Below, one piece after another: positions 1-6,934 of a stretch of DNA of 10,331 nt. The stretch is from Dunaliella salina. Lineage: Eukaryota; Chlorophyta; Chlorophyceae; Chlamydomonadales; Dunaliellaceae. The notes beneath the pieces are model-generated. The model saw only the letters and a program-made list of their open reading frames with translations, had not been told where the DNA came from and ran no database searches. The stretch is taken from contig MU070355.1 of NCBI GenBank assembly GCA_002284615.2, positions 75,428-85,758 on the forward strand, written 5' to 3'. A program made the translations under genes and the position numbers. The first letter of the stretch is position 1; each line of letters starts with the position of its first letter.

Positions 1-489
1 GTGTGTGCGTGTGCGTGCGCGCGCGCGCGTGTGTACACAATGTGTGGACATAATCTGTGGACTGTGGACTTAGTGTGGACACAATGTGTGGACACAATCT
101 GTGTCTGGATGCAATCTGCCATGCCCCCCCCGCATACAACAAAAAGGAAATACATGACTGCACAGCGTATGTTGGCAACATGCAAGGGAGGGCCTCACCA
201 GCAAAAAAAGTGCCAAGCCCCACCGAGAGAGCAAGTTTGTAAGAAAAACAGACGGATGTGCATTATCATTGCTTGATGCGGCTACAATTTGCAGTGGGTC
301 TTGATTGTTTGAGCCAAACATTGACCAACTTACTGCAAATCGGAACTCACTTGATCCAGCTCCAAATCAATTGCATCCAGCAAAGGATGGACTGAGACAA
401 GAGAAGCGCAAGCTATCACATTCCCAGATGCCGTCGCCTTCAAAGAAGACAGCCAGCTTCAGGGAAATCTCAGTGTTCAAACATAGCCA
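1..489. other. 3' flank of the GT47 gene with GT/GC microsatellite
   Basis: Bases 1-34 are an alternating GT/GC (purine-pyrimidine) tract. Bases 36-107 hold loose repeats of a TGTGGAC(A)CAA motif. No gene is seen. No AATAAA or TGTAA poly(A) signal is evident downstream of the minus-strand stop within this stretch, so the transcript end is not located. Confidence 0.6.
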
Positions 490-614
490 TCAGTGCCTTC
501 TCCGCGGACAAGGGAGCATCCCTTTCACCTTCACATACTCCTCTGGTGGTGTGCCAGGGTAGTCCGCACGCATCCGCAAAATCTCTGATGTTGTCTCAAA
601 GGCATCATAGCGCC
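490..614 (-). CDS. GT47 terminal exon: RYDAFETTSEILRMR ... stop
   Basis: 125 nt, starting at phase 1, with a TGA stop at 492-490. The acceptor is CAG at 617-615. It encodes RYDAFETTSEILRMRADYPG, then TPPEEYVKVKGMLPCP and a basic RRRH end. DAF.T...+L..R is the usual last helix of algal GT47 proteins, so the protein ends close to the family's normal C-terminus. A possible internal GTGAAA donor after EEYVK would remove the tail, but no onward exon is needed because the frame closes here. Confidence 0.82.
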
Positions 615-3600
615 CTGTGGATCCACACAAGCACACAACAGCAGGATGTGTGAAAGAGGATCTGCGCAAGCACAAAACAGGATGCACAGATGGAAGCTGC
701 TCATGCAAACATGAGGACTGTGAAAGAGGAGGGGGGGCTGAGCTTGGCTTGTGTCCTCTGCCTGAAGCATAGATTTTGCTGGGTCCACTGCGAAAGGCTC
801 ACTTAGGAGGCCATGCCTGGGCTATCAGGACAGCTGGCATGGCAGCGCTGTGCAGTTCTCATTTGGTCTTCAACAGAGCTGCCGGATACAAAAACACAAC
901 CGCTCACAACCAGGCTAAGATGACCAAGCAATGCATTGCAGAAAGACAGCATCTCCTGGGCAAAGACAAATCCAGGTTTGTCCTAAAAGCTCAAGACTAA
1001 AAGCGCAAGACTAAAAGCTCAAGACAGTATTGACTCACTTGTGTTGGGTCCTCTAGTACACAACACAAGTGAGTCAATACTGTTTCTTTGCTGCTGAGTA
1101 AGTATATCCCATCTAATCCAGGTCCGAGCCAGCTTTTTGCAGCCCTAACTTCTGGGTCAAACCATTGCCTATTTCCAAACACCTGTTCCAAGGACCGGCC
1201 TTGCCCAGCCGACAACCACTTGCCTGATTCATCTAAGATTCCCCCCACGCTAGTCCCATGCATTAAGTGGTGTGCGGCACATTTCATCGCGGTCTGCATG
1301 CAACCAAGTGATGTGCAAGTGCTATTGGTCAAGAGGTGTGTGTGTGTGATGTGGTGCAGCGCACAAAATCTGTGAGCAGAATCGATCAACCCGTGTGTAA
1401 AAAAAGACATATGCAATCAAGAATCGGTGTGAATGTCATGCAGATCCCATAAAAAGAGCAGCACAATCCATGAAGGCTGTTACAATCAAGCAATGAGCTG
1501 TTCACCCCAGGCACAGTGTCTGGCCCTATGTCACAGCTCCATGGACATATTTCAGATGAGCAGCATAAATTCAATATTTGGCACCCTGCTTGGCACCTAC
1601 AAAGTTCTGAAATTGCAGACTATGAAGGTCGAACGATGTACCAAAATCGAGTCTAGAAGTGAAGTACAGATTTCATGGCCTGCAATGCGCCACAAGTGGT
1701 GAGCATCAGGTTGAAACTTGCAGGACGACAAAAGCGCCTTGCTTGCATACAGACCTCATGCACAAAAACATGCAGAATGCATGGCATAGAGAAGTAGCAT
1801 TTTCATCAATACATGGGCAATGTGTGGCATTTGTTGTTTGATACCTTTTAACACCAGGTAGCTGTTTGAAACGAGGATATTTTGGGTGACATTTGTTGCT
1901 CAGGCACATCCGATGGCATTTGATATGTGGGCTAGTGGGTGGCAATAGATACCAGGGCATATCTGGGTGGCATTAGATTTGAGGGCATTTTGGGTGGCAA
2001 TAGGTGCAAGGGCATATTTGGTGGCATTTGGTACACCATACTGTTTTGAAACCCTCAGCCTTAACTGCAATTTTAATCTCTTCAACGCAAGGTTTGAAGA
2101 GCAGGTATCAAATATCTTCCATTGTAAAACTCATGAGTAAGCCTCAATCAGCCTAATCATTCATGACTAATTCCCGAAGGTCCTGCCTCACACCATACCA
2201 GGCGCTGTGGCCTACTCATCCTGCTACATAACAAGGTTAGGCATCCATCTCTGGGAGGATCAGCAAACAAGAGGCTCGTAGAGACTCAAATGGTCTATGT
2301 GGCAAAATGAATGAGGGGCACCACAGGCACACCAATGCATGGATAGGCTCTGAGTAAGGATCCATTTGCTGCGCAGCAACAGAAGTGTGGTACACCTCAC
2401 AAAGATGGGATTTCAGTATCACATCAGGAATCAAATTCAAAGAGTCATGCAATTTGGATTTCAGCCATCACCTGCATCTTCCCATGGCTAGCAGTCAGTC
2501 ATATTGACTGCGCTGCTCCACACCGATGGCCTCAGTCACCGTGTAGATTTAGGGAATTGAGACTCCTTGGGCATCACACTGAAGGGCAGTTTGGAAATCA
2601 CCTGCATCTTCTTGCGCTGCTCCACACTGATGGACTCAATCACTGTGTGGATTTCAGGGATTTGAGACTCCTTGAGCATGACGCTGAAGGGCCGCCAATC
2701 CATCTCTGGCTCAAAGTAGTTGTGTACGTCATCACCTGCAGGCACCGTGAAGAGCAGGAGCCGTACAAAACTTTGAATGAACAAGGTATCACCAGGTGTG
2801 CTTCAAAACTTTGAATGAAGGCAAGGCATTACAAGAATGTGCTTCGAAACTTTGAATGAAGGCAAGGCATCATCGACGTTTAGGATGAAGACAAGGCATC
2901 ACCATCAGGTGCTCCAAAACTTTGAGTGGAGACAAGGCATTAGCAGCAGTGCTTCGAAACTTTGGAAGAAGAAAGGCAACCAGAACTTGGAATGAAGACA
3001 AGGCATTACCAGCCTGGCGAGCAGCTCTGGAAGTTGAAGTTGACAGAATTTGGAGGGCGCCACTTAGGGTGCCTTTCTTTAATGCATGCAGCCTATGGCT
3101 TGCATTGACTTTTTTTCTCCCCTTCTATTTGGAGGGCGAGAGGCAAACACTGGCTGGCAATGGTTGTTTGACCTCAAGCCACGTATTGGACAAAATACAA
3201 GGAGTACAGAAAAAGAGCACGATTACACCCGTCTTTTCTCATCCATTCATCATGGCATGTTTCCCACATGCCATGCTGGTCATTGCCTGATACCGTTTTG
3301 ACATAACAAGTGTGAGCATTCTACTTAAGGATTCTGCTCACTGACGACCACAACGTTGCAGCTTGCCACTGTCACCACACCTCTAGGAAATCACAAGGGC
3401 TAAGGATTCAGCTTACTAAGGACAACAGGGGGTGCAGCCCGCCAATGTCACCACAACCTGCTGTTCCCTGCCCAGGTTACAAGGATCAGGGTTTAGGGAC
3501 TTACGAGGGTTGAGGGTCCTGCTTACCAAGGACCACAGGGGCAGCAGCCTGCCACTGTCACCACAACCTGCTGTCCCCTGCCCAGGTTACAGGGATCAGG

Positions 3601-6513
3601 GTTTCGGGACTTGCGAGGGTTGAGGGTTCTGCTCACCAAGGACCACAGGGATGCAGCCTGCCGCTTCACCACAACCTGCCATTTCCTGCAATGTTACAAG
3701 GATTAGAAGTTCAGGGAAATACAAGGACCGAGGGTTCTGCTTACCAATGACTACAGGGATGCAGCCCGCCACCGTCACCACAATCTGACGATCCCCGCAA
3801 GCACCCCCCAGTGGAGAGAGGCTGCAAAGGAAAGGTTGGGGCGCACACAAGTTGGGCAGGTGCATTCATCAAGAGTGAGTGAGCATACATGCAGGATACA
3901 TGCACCAAAAATCGTGAAAAATGTGCACGAATCTCAAGCACGTGCATGGTATCATGCTGGACTGTAACAGACAGCATGAAGAGGGCCCGCTGGGGCACAA
4001 GTGCGTGCGCCATCTCAAGCTTCCTCTCACTTTGCTTCTACTCCGCTTCATGCGCTTGCTCTCACTTTGCTTCATGCACGCATCAATTGCAGAAAGCTAC
4101 TGCGAAATGAGAAGGTTGCCGCGCACCAGAACTTGGAGGCCTTCAGATAACGGACATAGTTTGGGGTGTGGGTAGTGACAGTGTAGCCAGTCCGGTTGTG
4201 GTGCTCATAGTATGTCTGGATGCATGCATAGAGTGGAGTACTCACAGTCAACTTGAGTGGATTGCTCACAGTCAGTATGTCTGGATGAACACATTCAGTG
4301 GATTGCTCACCGTCAGTATGAGTAGATTGCTCACAGTCAGTATGTCTGGATGCATGCATGGAGTGGAGTGCTCACAGGAGTGACATTGTAGCCAGTCCGG
4401 TTGTGGTGCTCATAGTATGTCTGGATGAACGCATAGAGTGGAGTGCTCACAGTTTGGATGCAGCTTGTAGTACCTGGGTGCACACCTAGACCTAAACCTG
4501 TCAGAGCTGTTAGGGAGCATTCAATCATAGGCAAAGGGGGCTTGCCATACCTACACATTTTGAAATGATTTCAAATTGGATAGAATCCAATACGTAATTT
4601 CTCTGCAAAGTCGGCTGAAGTCGATGAGGGCAAGCGGCAAGCACTCCCCCCTCTCGAAAGATGGGACATCAATGACAGGGCCAGTTAGGCAGGAGTAGCA
4701 GGAGTAAATATGGACAGGGTTGCTGCCTGGATTATTGTTTGCTGGGAATGGAGAACGATGGAAGCTTGACCCTCCAGTGACCTGAGAGAAGGCTGCACTT
4801 GCTCATGTGGTGGCTCAGACGCAAAGGCACTTGCTGGCAACCAGGGATGGGTCATACGTGGGTTTGGGAGAAGTTGTACGCGTTTAAACGTGTCAAAGAC
4901 GCATATGTTGCATAGGAGCGCGGGACGTGCGATTGGCATTTTAGGCAATTTTGGCATTTGCATTTGAAGCGTACGCGTATAAACTTCAATACATTAAAAT
5001 ACGCGTTTCACGTATGACCCAACCCTGCTGGCAACGGCTGTGTGATAATTTTGACCTACATTATGACTTCACCTCTTCATCTAAACGAGAGAGGCTGGCG
5101 GGGTATTGGTTGGAGCTTGTTGCGTCAAGAAACAGGCAGGAAGAATACCCTATCTGCAGTGGAGTTGGGAGCAAACATGGAAGCGACACAGAGGAACCTC
5201 ACTGCCTTGAGCATGCTGCAGTTTTGAAGTTTCACAGCTGCCGCATGTGCCACACTCTTACCTGCTCTCAGAAACAAGAGCCGACTTCCCAGCCCGTCTT
5301 GTCGATGCATAATACAACCAAAGTGGGGCGTGCTGATCAGGTTTGCTGTTCCCCTTTTTTTTGGTTGACTCAGGAGAGCTAAAACACAGCCTCTTGGTAT
5401 GTTCAACAGCTCCAGCTCCTCAATAGCAAGTGACCTTGACTTCAGAGACGCTAAGCGATAAGCCTGCATGGATGGGCCTGCAGGAACTTTACGGACTATC
5501 TGTGCAGGGCAGGTAGTCCCCATGAACACCCCCCCCCCACCCCACCCCAAATCCTCCCTTCCTTGAGACTGCCTCATCCAGCACTATTCAACCATGCCTC
5601 AGCATCTGCTGCACCATTCCAGGACCTGAAAAGTGTGTTGGACGCCTTTTTTTTCAATCTGCATAGTATCACTAAGAAAGCAGGTATGCAGCATTTGGCT
5701 GAAGGAAACTTCTCGAATGGCTGACTTGCTTGGAATGTTTCTCAGTAATAGCACAGGGAGCCCATGCGCCTCCAGAGCTCCTAGAATCAAGTTGGGAAGC
5801 ACCTTCAATGGGGAATTGGACTTAGAAGGTCTTTGCTCACCAAAGTGGCAAGACAATTGTGCCCAGTGACTTGGTTAAAAACACACTATTTTTCCCAGAA
5901 GCCATTGTTTGGCCTCCTTCAGCTGTTGATAGACTTGGCTTGTGAAGCAGCATATGCAGATGTGCTCAGGTTGCAAGGGGATGCAGCGATTGCAAAGCAG
6001 GGTCATTTCCTGCATTTGTTGCACACCCTTCCTGTCAGGTGCCCCCCACTACCACGCCCCCCCTTGAGCCCCCACAAAGTCAGGCTCCACGGCATATTTA
6101 GACGACGTGAGAGTAGCTTAAGTCCGTGGAGCACTGATTGTTTGGTGCAAGCTTGAAAATCCACCTCCTCCTGCCAGAACAGGTGCATAGCAGCCTCTGA
6201 GTCTCACACAGCATCTCTGCTTGCCAACCTAACATCAAGCCCTGATTACTTGGGACTTTTGAACTTTCGGTGCGTGGGGCACCAAGGATGCGTGCACGTT
6301 ACACGAGCAGCAAGGCGAAAAAAGTTAAGGGGGGTCTGTTCAGCAGGTTCAGCAGGACAACCTGCAAGCAGCCATGTTGACAGCAATGTTCCCACCACTC
6401 ACCCGCTGACGTATACCCCCTGAGTAGCCAGTGGCATCCTGGCAGTTGTCTGGCCAAGGGGCCTCCGTCGGGGGCTTCCTCTCTCCACAAATCCGCCCAG
6501 CAAAAAAGAAAGT
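490..6513 (-). CDS. Exostosin-like glycosyltransferase (GT47), C-terminal part, six exons, 5' part not identified
   Basis: Spliced exons: 6513-6403, 4215-4127, 3821-3745, 2735-2602, 1293-1224 and 614-490. Junction phases are 0, 2, 1, 0 and 1, and all agree. The ~201-residue product shows exostosin-family blocks in order: TFFFAGRICGER (start of the C-terminal nucleotide-sugar half), GYSGGIRQR, HHNRTGY, YLKASKFC, AGCIPVVIGDD, MDWRPFSV, IESISVEQRKKMQ, CAAHHLM and RYDAFETTSEILRMR. Known for the family: GT47 enzymes are Golgi type II membrane proteins that transfer sugars from nucleotide sugars to polysaccharide or glycoprotein chains (animal EXT, plant MUR3 and IRX10 types). Substrate cannot be read here. 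Missing are the N-terminal membrane anchor and the first half of the domain, which should lie upstream (higher coordinates) or beyond the window. Introns are 2187, 305, 1009, 1308 and 609 nt and full of repeats. Family call is strong; exon ends rest on phase, motif continuity and splice consensus, not transcripts. Confidence 0.85.
984..1025. repeat. 3 x 14-bp tandem repeat
   Basis: Three direct copies of TAAAAGCTCAAGAC; the middle copy has one change (GCGC for GCTC). The array ends at the left arm of the adjacent hairpin. Confidence 0.9.
1024..1083. repeat. Perfect 23-bp inverted repeat, 14-nt loop
   Basis: The left arm 1024-1046 begins ACAGTATTGACTCAC. The right arm 1061-1083 is its exact reverse complement. 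The loop is 1047-1060. No target duplication is visible outside the arms, so it is either a fold-back element lacking a clear duplication or a local inverted duplication. It is intronic in the GT47 gene. Confidence 0.92.
1224..1293 (-). CDS. GT47 exon: CAAHHLM ... GGILDES block, GC donor
   Basis: 70 nt, phase 0 to 1. The acceptor is GCATGCAG at 1301-1294. The donor side reads TCAG then GCAAGT, the classic GC-AG intron donor. The peptide TAMKCAAHHLMHGTSVGG continues ILDES plus G, and joins GRYDAFETT of the last exon. The family has a comparable CAA.H......G...LDE.G.yDAF connector between the MQ helix and the terminal helix. Reading through the donor instead gives an unrelated GKWLSAGQG tail, which lacks family resemblance. 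Confidence 0.75.
1876..2037. repeat. Degenerate 27-28-bp satellite, about six units
   Basis: Units resemble GGCATATTTGGGTGGCATT followed by a variable AGATTTGAG-like tail. The three best copies run from about 1956 to 2037. Unit lengths of 27 and 28 are not multiples of three, so a coding role is unlikely despite an open minus frame. Confidence 0.75.
2471..2587 (-). pseudogene. Disabled tandem copy of the 3' half of the MDWRPFSV exon
   Basis: In gene sense it matches the segment from CCCTTCAGCGTC to ATGCAG of exon 2735-2602, at an offset near 105 nt. Damage: one base is lost in the ATTTCAGGG/ATTTAGGG region, causing a frameshift to an early TGA. About 27 bp containing AGTCAGTCATATTGACT are inserted before the KKMQ equivalent. 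The donor-like ATGCAG then GTGATGG is kept. If spliced in, it would truncate the enzyme. Confidence 0.85.
2602..2735 (-). CDS. GT47 exon: DDVHNYFEPEMDWRPFSV ... KKMQ block
   Basis: 134 nt, phase 1 to 0. The acceptor is CAG at 2738-2736 and the donor GTGATT follows 2602. Residues run DDVHNYFEPEMDWRPFSV, then KESQIPEIHTVIESI, then SVEQRKKMQ. Family counterparts read DD..PFE..LDW..FSV, then E.+IP.L..IL.SI, then a Met-Gln ending the helix. The third-position base bias toward C and G is more marked than in other exons here. Its 3' half is duplicated about 105 nt downstream in a disabled form. Confidence 0.88.
2765..3025. repeat. Minisatellite with ~40-bp units next to an exon
   Basis: Six to seven diverged units built on AAAACTTTGAATGAAGGCAA then GGCATCACCAG and GTGCTTC. 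Lengths are about 38 to 45. It lies about 30 nt beyond the acceptor side of exon 2735-2602, inside the 1009-nt intron. Confidence 0.85.
3342..3685 (-). pseudogene. Ladder of four degenerate AGCIPVV exon copies
   Basis: Copies lie at 3685-3637 (49 nt), 3577-3527 (51 nt), 3467-3417 (51 nt) and 3382-3342 (41 nt). Their ends step by about 108, 110, 110 and 75. The three gaps between the first four exon units (true exon included) are exactly 59 nt, begin GT and end AG, and share sequence, so exon and intron were copied together. Each copy matches the TTGTGGTGAC...GGCTGC...CCTTG part of exon 3821-3745 but lacks its first 28 nt. One copy has a 1-nt loss and two a 1-nt gain near GGCTGC, and the fourth is shortened, so none can replace the true exon in frame. 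The 49-nt copy still reads AAGCIPVVLG in one frame. Confidence 0.88.
3745..3821 (-). CDS. GT47 exon: LSPLGG ... AGCIPVVIG block
   Basis: 77 nt, phase 2 to 1. The acceptor is a CAG after a CCTTTCC-type pyrimidine tract, and the donor GTAAGC follows 3745. It encodes LSPLGGACGDRQIVV then TVAGCIPVVI, the most diagnostic stretch of the exostosin domain (GCIPVVI with a following DD). The last base, G, joins GT of the next exon to give Gly, then Asp-Asp. This is the intact, in-frame member of a five-step exon ladder. The four neighbours toward lower coordinates are altered copies. Confidence 0.88.
3822..4126 (-). other. GT47 intron, 305 nt
   Basis: It begins GTGCGC and ends TTTGCAG in the gene's sense. 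It includes a short duplicated CTCTCACTTTGCTTC segment at about 4024-4075. Nothing else is supported. Confidence 0.65.
4127..4215 (-). CDS. GT47 exon: HHNRTGY ... YVRYLKASKFC block
   Basis: 89 nt, phase 0 to 2. The acceptor is a CAG at 4218-4216 and the donor GTGCGC follows 4127. The peptide begins TYYEHHNRTGYTV and ends YVRYLKASKF plus the first two bases of a Cys codon, completed by the next exon. SKFCL followed by a Pro/Gly-rich loop is a family hallmark next to the sugar-nucleotide pocket. NRTG is also a potential N-glycosylation sequon. The acceptor and first half of this exon are repeated upstream (see 4174-4453). Confidence 0.85.
4174..4453 (-). repeat. Acceptor/exon-start ladder of the HHNRTGY exon
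   Basis: The acceptor plus exon start (ATCCAG then ACATACT in gene sense) occurs four times. Exon-side first bases are at 4215 (true exon), 4280, 4345 and 4420, at steps of 65, 65 and 75. The copy at 4420 keeps about 41 nt of exon sequence, including HHNRTGY, before diverging. The middle two keep only seven. As a block, 4174-4248 matches 4379-4453 at an offset of 205. GTGAGC donor-like strings sit shortly after the copies. Confidence 0.85.
4842..5027. mobile_element. hAT-type MITE, 186 bp
   Basis: Terminal inverted repeats of 19 bp: left CAGGGATGGGTCATACGTG, right arm the complement of CAGGGTTGGGTCATACGTG (one mismatch). It is flanked by an exact 8-bp direct repeat CTGGCAAC at 4834-4841 and 5028-5035. 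CAGGG ends and an 8-bp duplication fitting nTnnnnAn are the hallmarks of the hAT superfamily. Three ACGCGT motifs (4878, 4973 and 5001) are candidate subterminal transposase sites. It has no coding capacity, so it must be non-autonomous. One mismatch in the repeats and an intact duplication suggest a fairly recent insertion. It lies in the 2187-nt intron. Confidence 0.93.
5262..6269. other. Exon-like cluster inside the intron, strand ambiguous
   Basis: Plus-strand reading: open segments with fair splice signals at 5427-5512 (SDKPAWMGLQELYGLSVQ), 5568-5683 (APFQDLKSVLDAFFFNLHS), 5899-6037 (LFGLLQLLIDLACEAAYADV) and 6178-6269 (TASLLANLTSSPDYLGLLNF). The first two join in phase across 55 nt, but later joins are not all in phase. 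Minus-strand reading: 5499-5262 (CTGCACAG acceptor, GAGCAG then GTAAGAG donor, with SLAIEELELLNIPRG), preceded by an open segment around 5830-5620 (LPNLILGALEAHGLPVLLLR). Neither matches a family I know. It may be a nested gene, a relic, or chance openness on both strands. Confidence 0.3.
5529..5550. repeat. C-rich homopolymer tract
   Basis: A run of ten C (5529-5538) is followed by ACCCCACCCC. In the plus-strand reading of the exon-like cluster it would form the pyrimidine tract of a 55-nt intron. Confidence 0.8.
6403..6513 (-). CDS. GT47 exon: FFFAGRICG ... GYSGGIRQR block
   Basis: 111 nt, 37 codons, phase 0 to 0. The acceptor is a CAG at 6516-6514 after a mixed pyrimidine stretch. The donor, GTGAGT at 6402, is close to consensus. 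The peptide starts TFFFAGRICGER and ends GYSGGIRQR. In plant and algal exostosins the same position reads like LLFFAG...YS.GIRQ, the strand-turn opening the C-terminal Rossmann-like half. Two cysteines (RICG, DNCQ) may pair. The next coding exon lies 2187 nt away, but the join GIRQR to TYYEHHNRTGY is what the family predicts, so the intervening sequence is intron. Confidence 0.85.
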
Positions 6514-6582
6514 CTGTGCATGGTAGAGGAGCACGCATCCCACGCTTTGTGGGTAAATTCAGTCTCAAGCCGCAACACTTAC

Positions 6583-6651
6583 CATAGTGGGTTACTATGA
6601 GGTGCTACTTCTAGAATCGCCTCGAGACCTCCGAAGCAATTTTGATCCCAT
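6583..6651 (-). CDS. Possible preceding exon of the GT47 gene
   Basis: 69 nt flanked by a good acceptor (CTTCCTGCTCAG) and a near-perfect donor (ATG then GTAAGTGTT). The open frame reads WDQNCFGGLEAILEV, then APHSNPL, ending at phase 2. EVAPHSNP could match the (D)VVVPP stretch that precedes the FFFAG block in GT47. The phase does not fit the acceptor at 6514 (phase 0). It fits only an acceptor at 6545, which would make a 38-nt intron. So this may be an exon with a very short intron, an exon in another isoform, or chance. Confidence 0.35.
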
Positions 6652-6703
6652 CTGAGCAGGAAGCAATGGAAGTGCATGACATGCAATGAAAGTGAATAAT
6701 GCT

Positions 6704-6934
6704 GCATGAATGTCCAATGGAAGTGCATGAATGTGCAATGGAGGTGCTTGAATGTGCAACGAGAGTGCATGAATGTGCAATGGAAGTGCTTGAATGTGCA
6801 ATGGAAGTGCATGAATGTGCAATGGAAGTGCATGAATGTGCGATGAGAGTGCATGAATGTGCAATGGAAGTGCATGAATGTGCAATGGAAGTGCATGCAT
6901 GTGCAATGAAAGTGCATGAATGTGCAATGAGAGT
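6704..6934. repeat. 21-bp minisatellite, 11 units
   Basis: The consensus unit is GCATGAATGTGCAATGGAAGT, copied 11 times with few substitutions and no indels. Because 21 is seven codons and the unit has no stop, one plus frame and all three minus frames are open across it (plus: MEVHECA heptads). It lies just upstream of the GT47 exons, probably in an intron. The open frames follow from the unit and are not evidence of a gene. Confidence 0.93.

Larger units (their letters stand above)
615..1223 (-). other. GC-AG intron, 609 nt
   Basis: It lies between the CAAHHLM exon and the terminal exon. It begins GCAAGT and ends CCACAG in the gene's sense. Inside are a 23-bp perfect hairpin (1024-1083), a 3 x 14-bp tandem repeat (984-1025), and two diverged copies of a CAGGATG...GAAAGAGGA segment at about 635-735 near the acceptor. 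No other coding signal is supported. Confidence 0.65.
1294..2601 (-). other. GT47 intron, 1308 nt
   Basis: It begins GTGATT and ends GCATGCAG in the gene's sense. It contains a disabled duplicate of the upstream exon's 3' half (2471-2587) and a 28-bp satellite (about 1876-2037). The 1300-1870 and 2040-2460 stretches show no recognisable gene. Confidence 0.65.
2736..3744 (-). other. GT47 intron, 1009 nt
   Basis: It begins GTAAGC and ends GCCTGCAG in the gene's sense. It contains four altered copies of the preceding exon (3342-3685) and the ~40-bp minisatellite. The 3030-3330 stretch shows no gene. Confidence 0.65.
4216..6402 (-). other. GT47 intron, 2187 nt
   Basis: It begins GTGAGT and ends GCATCCAG in the gene's sense. 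It holds the acceptor ladder, the hAT MITE, and a cluster of exon-like segments whose strand is unclear (5262-6269). The 4460-4830 part shows no clear feature. Confidence 0.65.

Noticed and set aside
997..1416. 139-codon minus-strand open frame as one gene; resemblance of GGILDESGKW to RNase H
   Set aside because: Only 1293-1224 fits, as a GT47 exon. The rest spans an intron hairpin and a CA repeat, and the RNase H likeness ends after a few residues.
1900..2085. Minus-strand frame with repeating NATK/NATQ peptide
   Set aside because: It is created by a 27-28-bp satellite whose unit length does not keep frame.
2922..3290. 122-codon plus-strand open frame
   Set aside because: It starts in the ~40-bp minisatellite, runs through an intron of the better-supported minus-strand gene, and has no family resemblance.
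3570..3630. Telomere-like AACCCTCAACCCTCG and AAACCCTGA strings
   Set aside because: They occur only once or twice per intron copy as part of the 110-nt ladder, not as a telomeric array.
3342..3745. CRISPR-like regular spacing
   Set aside because: The repeated part includes both exon and intron, the steps have no unique spacers, and the setting is eukaryotic.
5125..5577. 150-codon minus-strand open frame as a single exon
   Set aside because: It contains a good internal acceptor (5500) and donor (5261) and a poly-C/G tract. At most its middle part is exon-like, and the plus strand is equally open.
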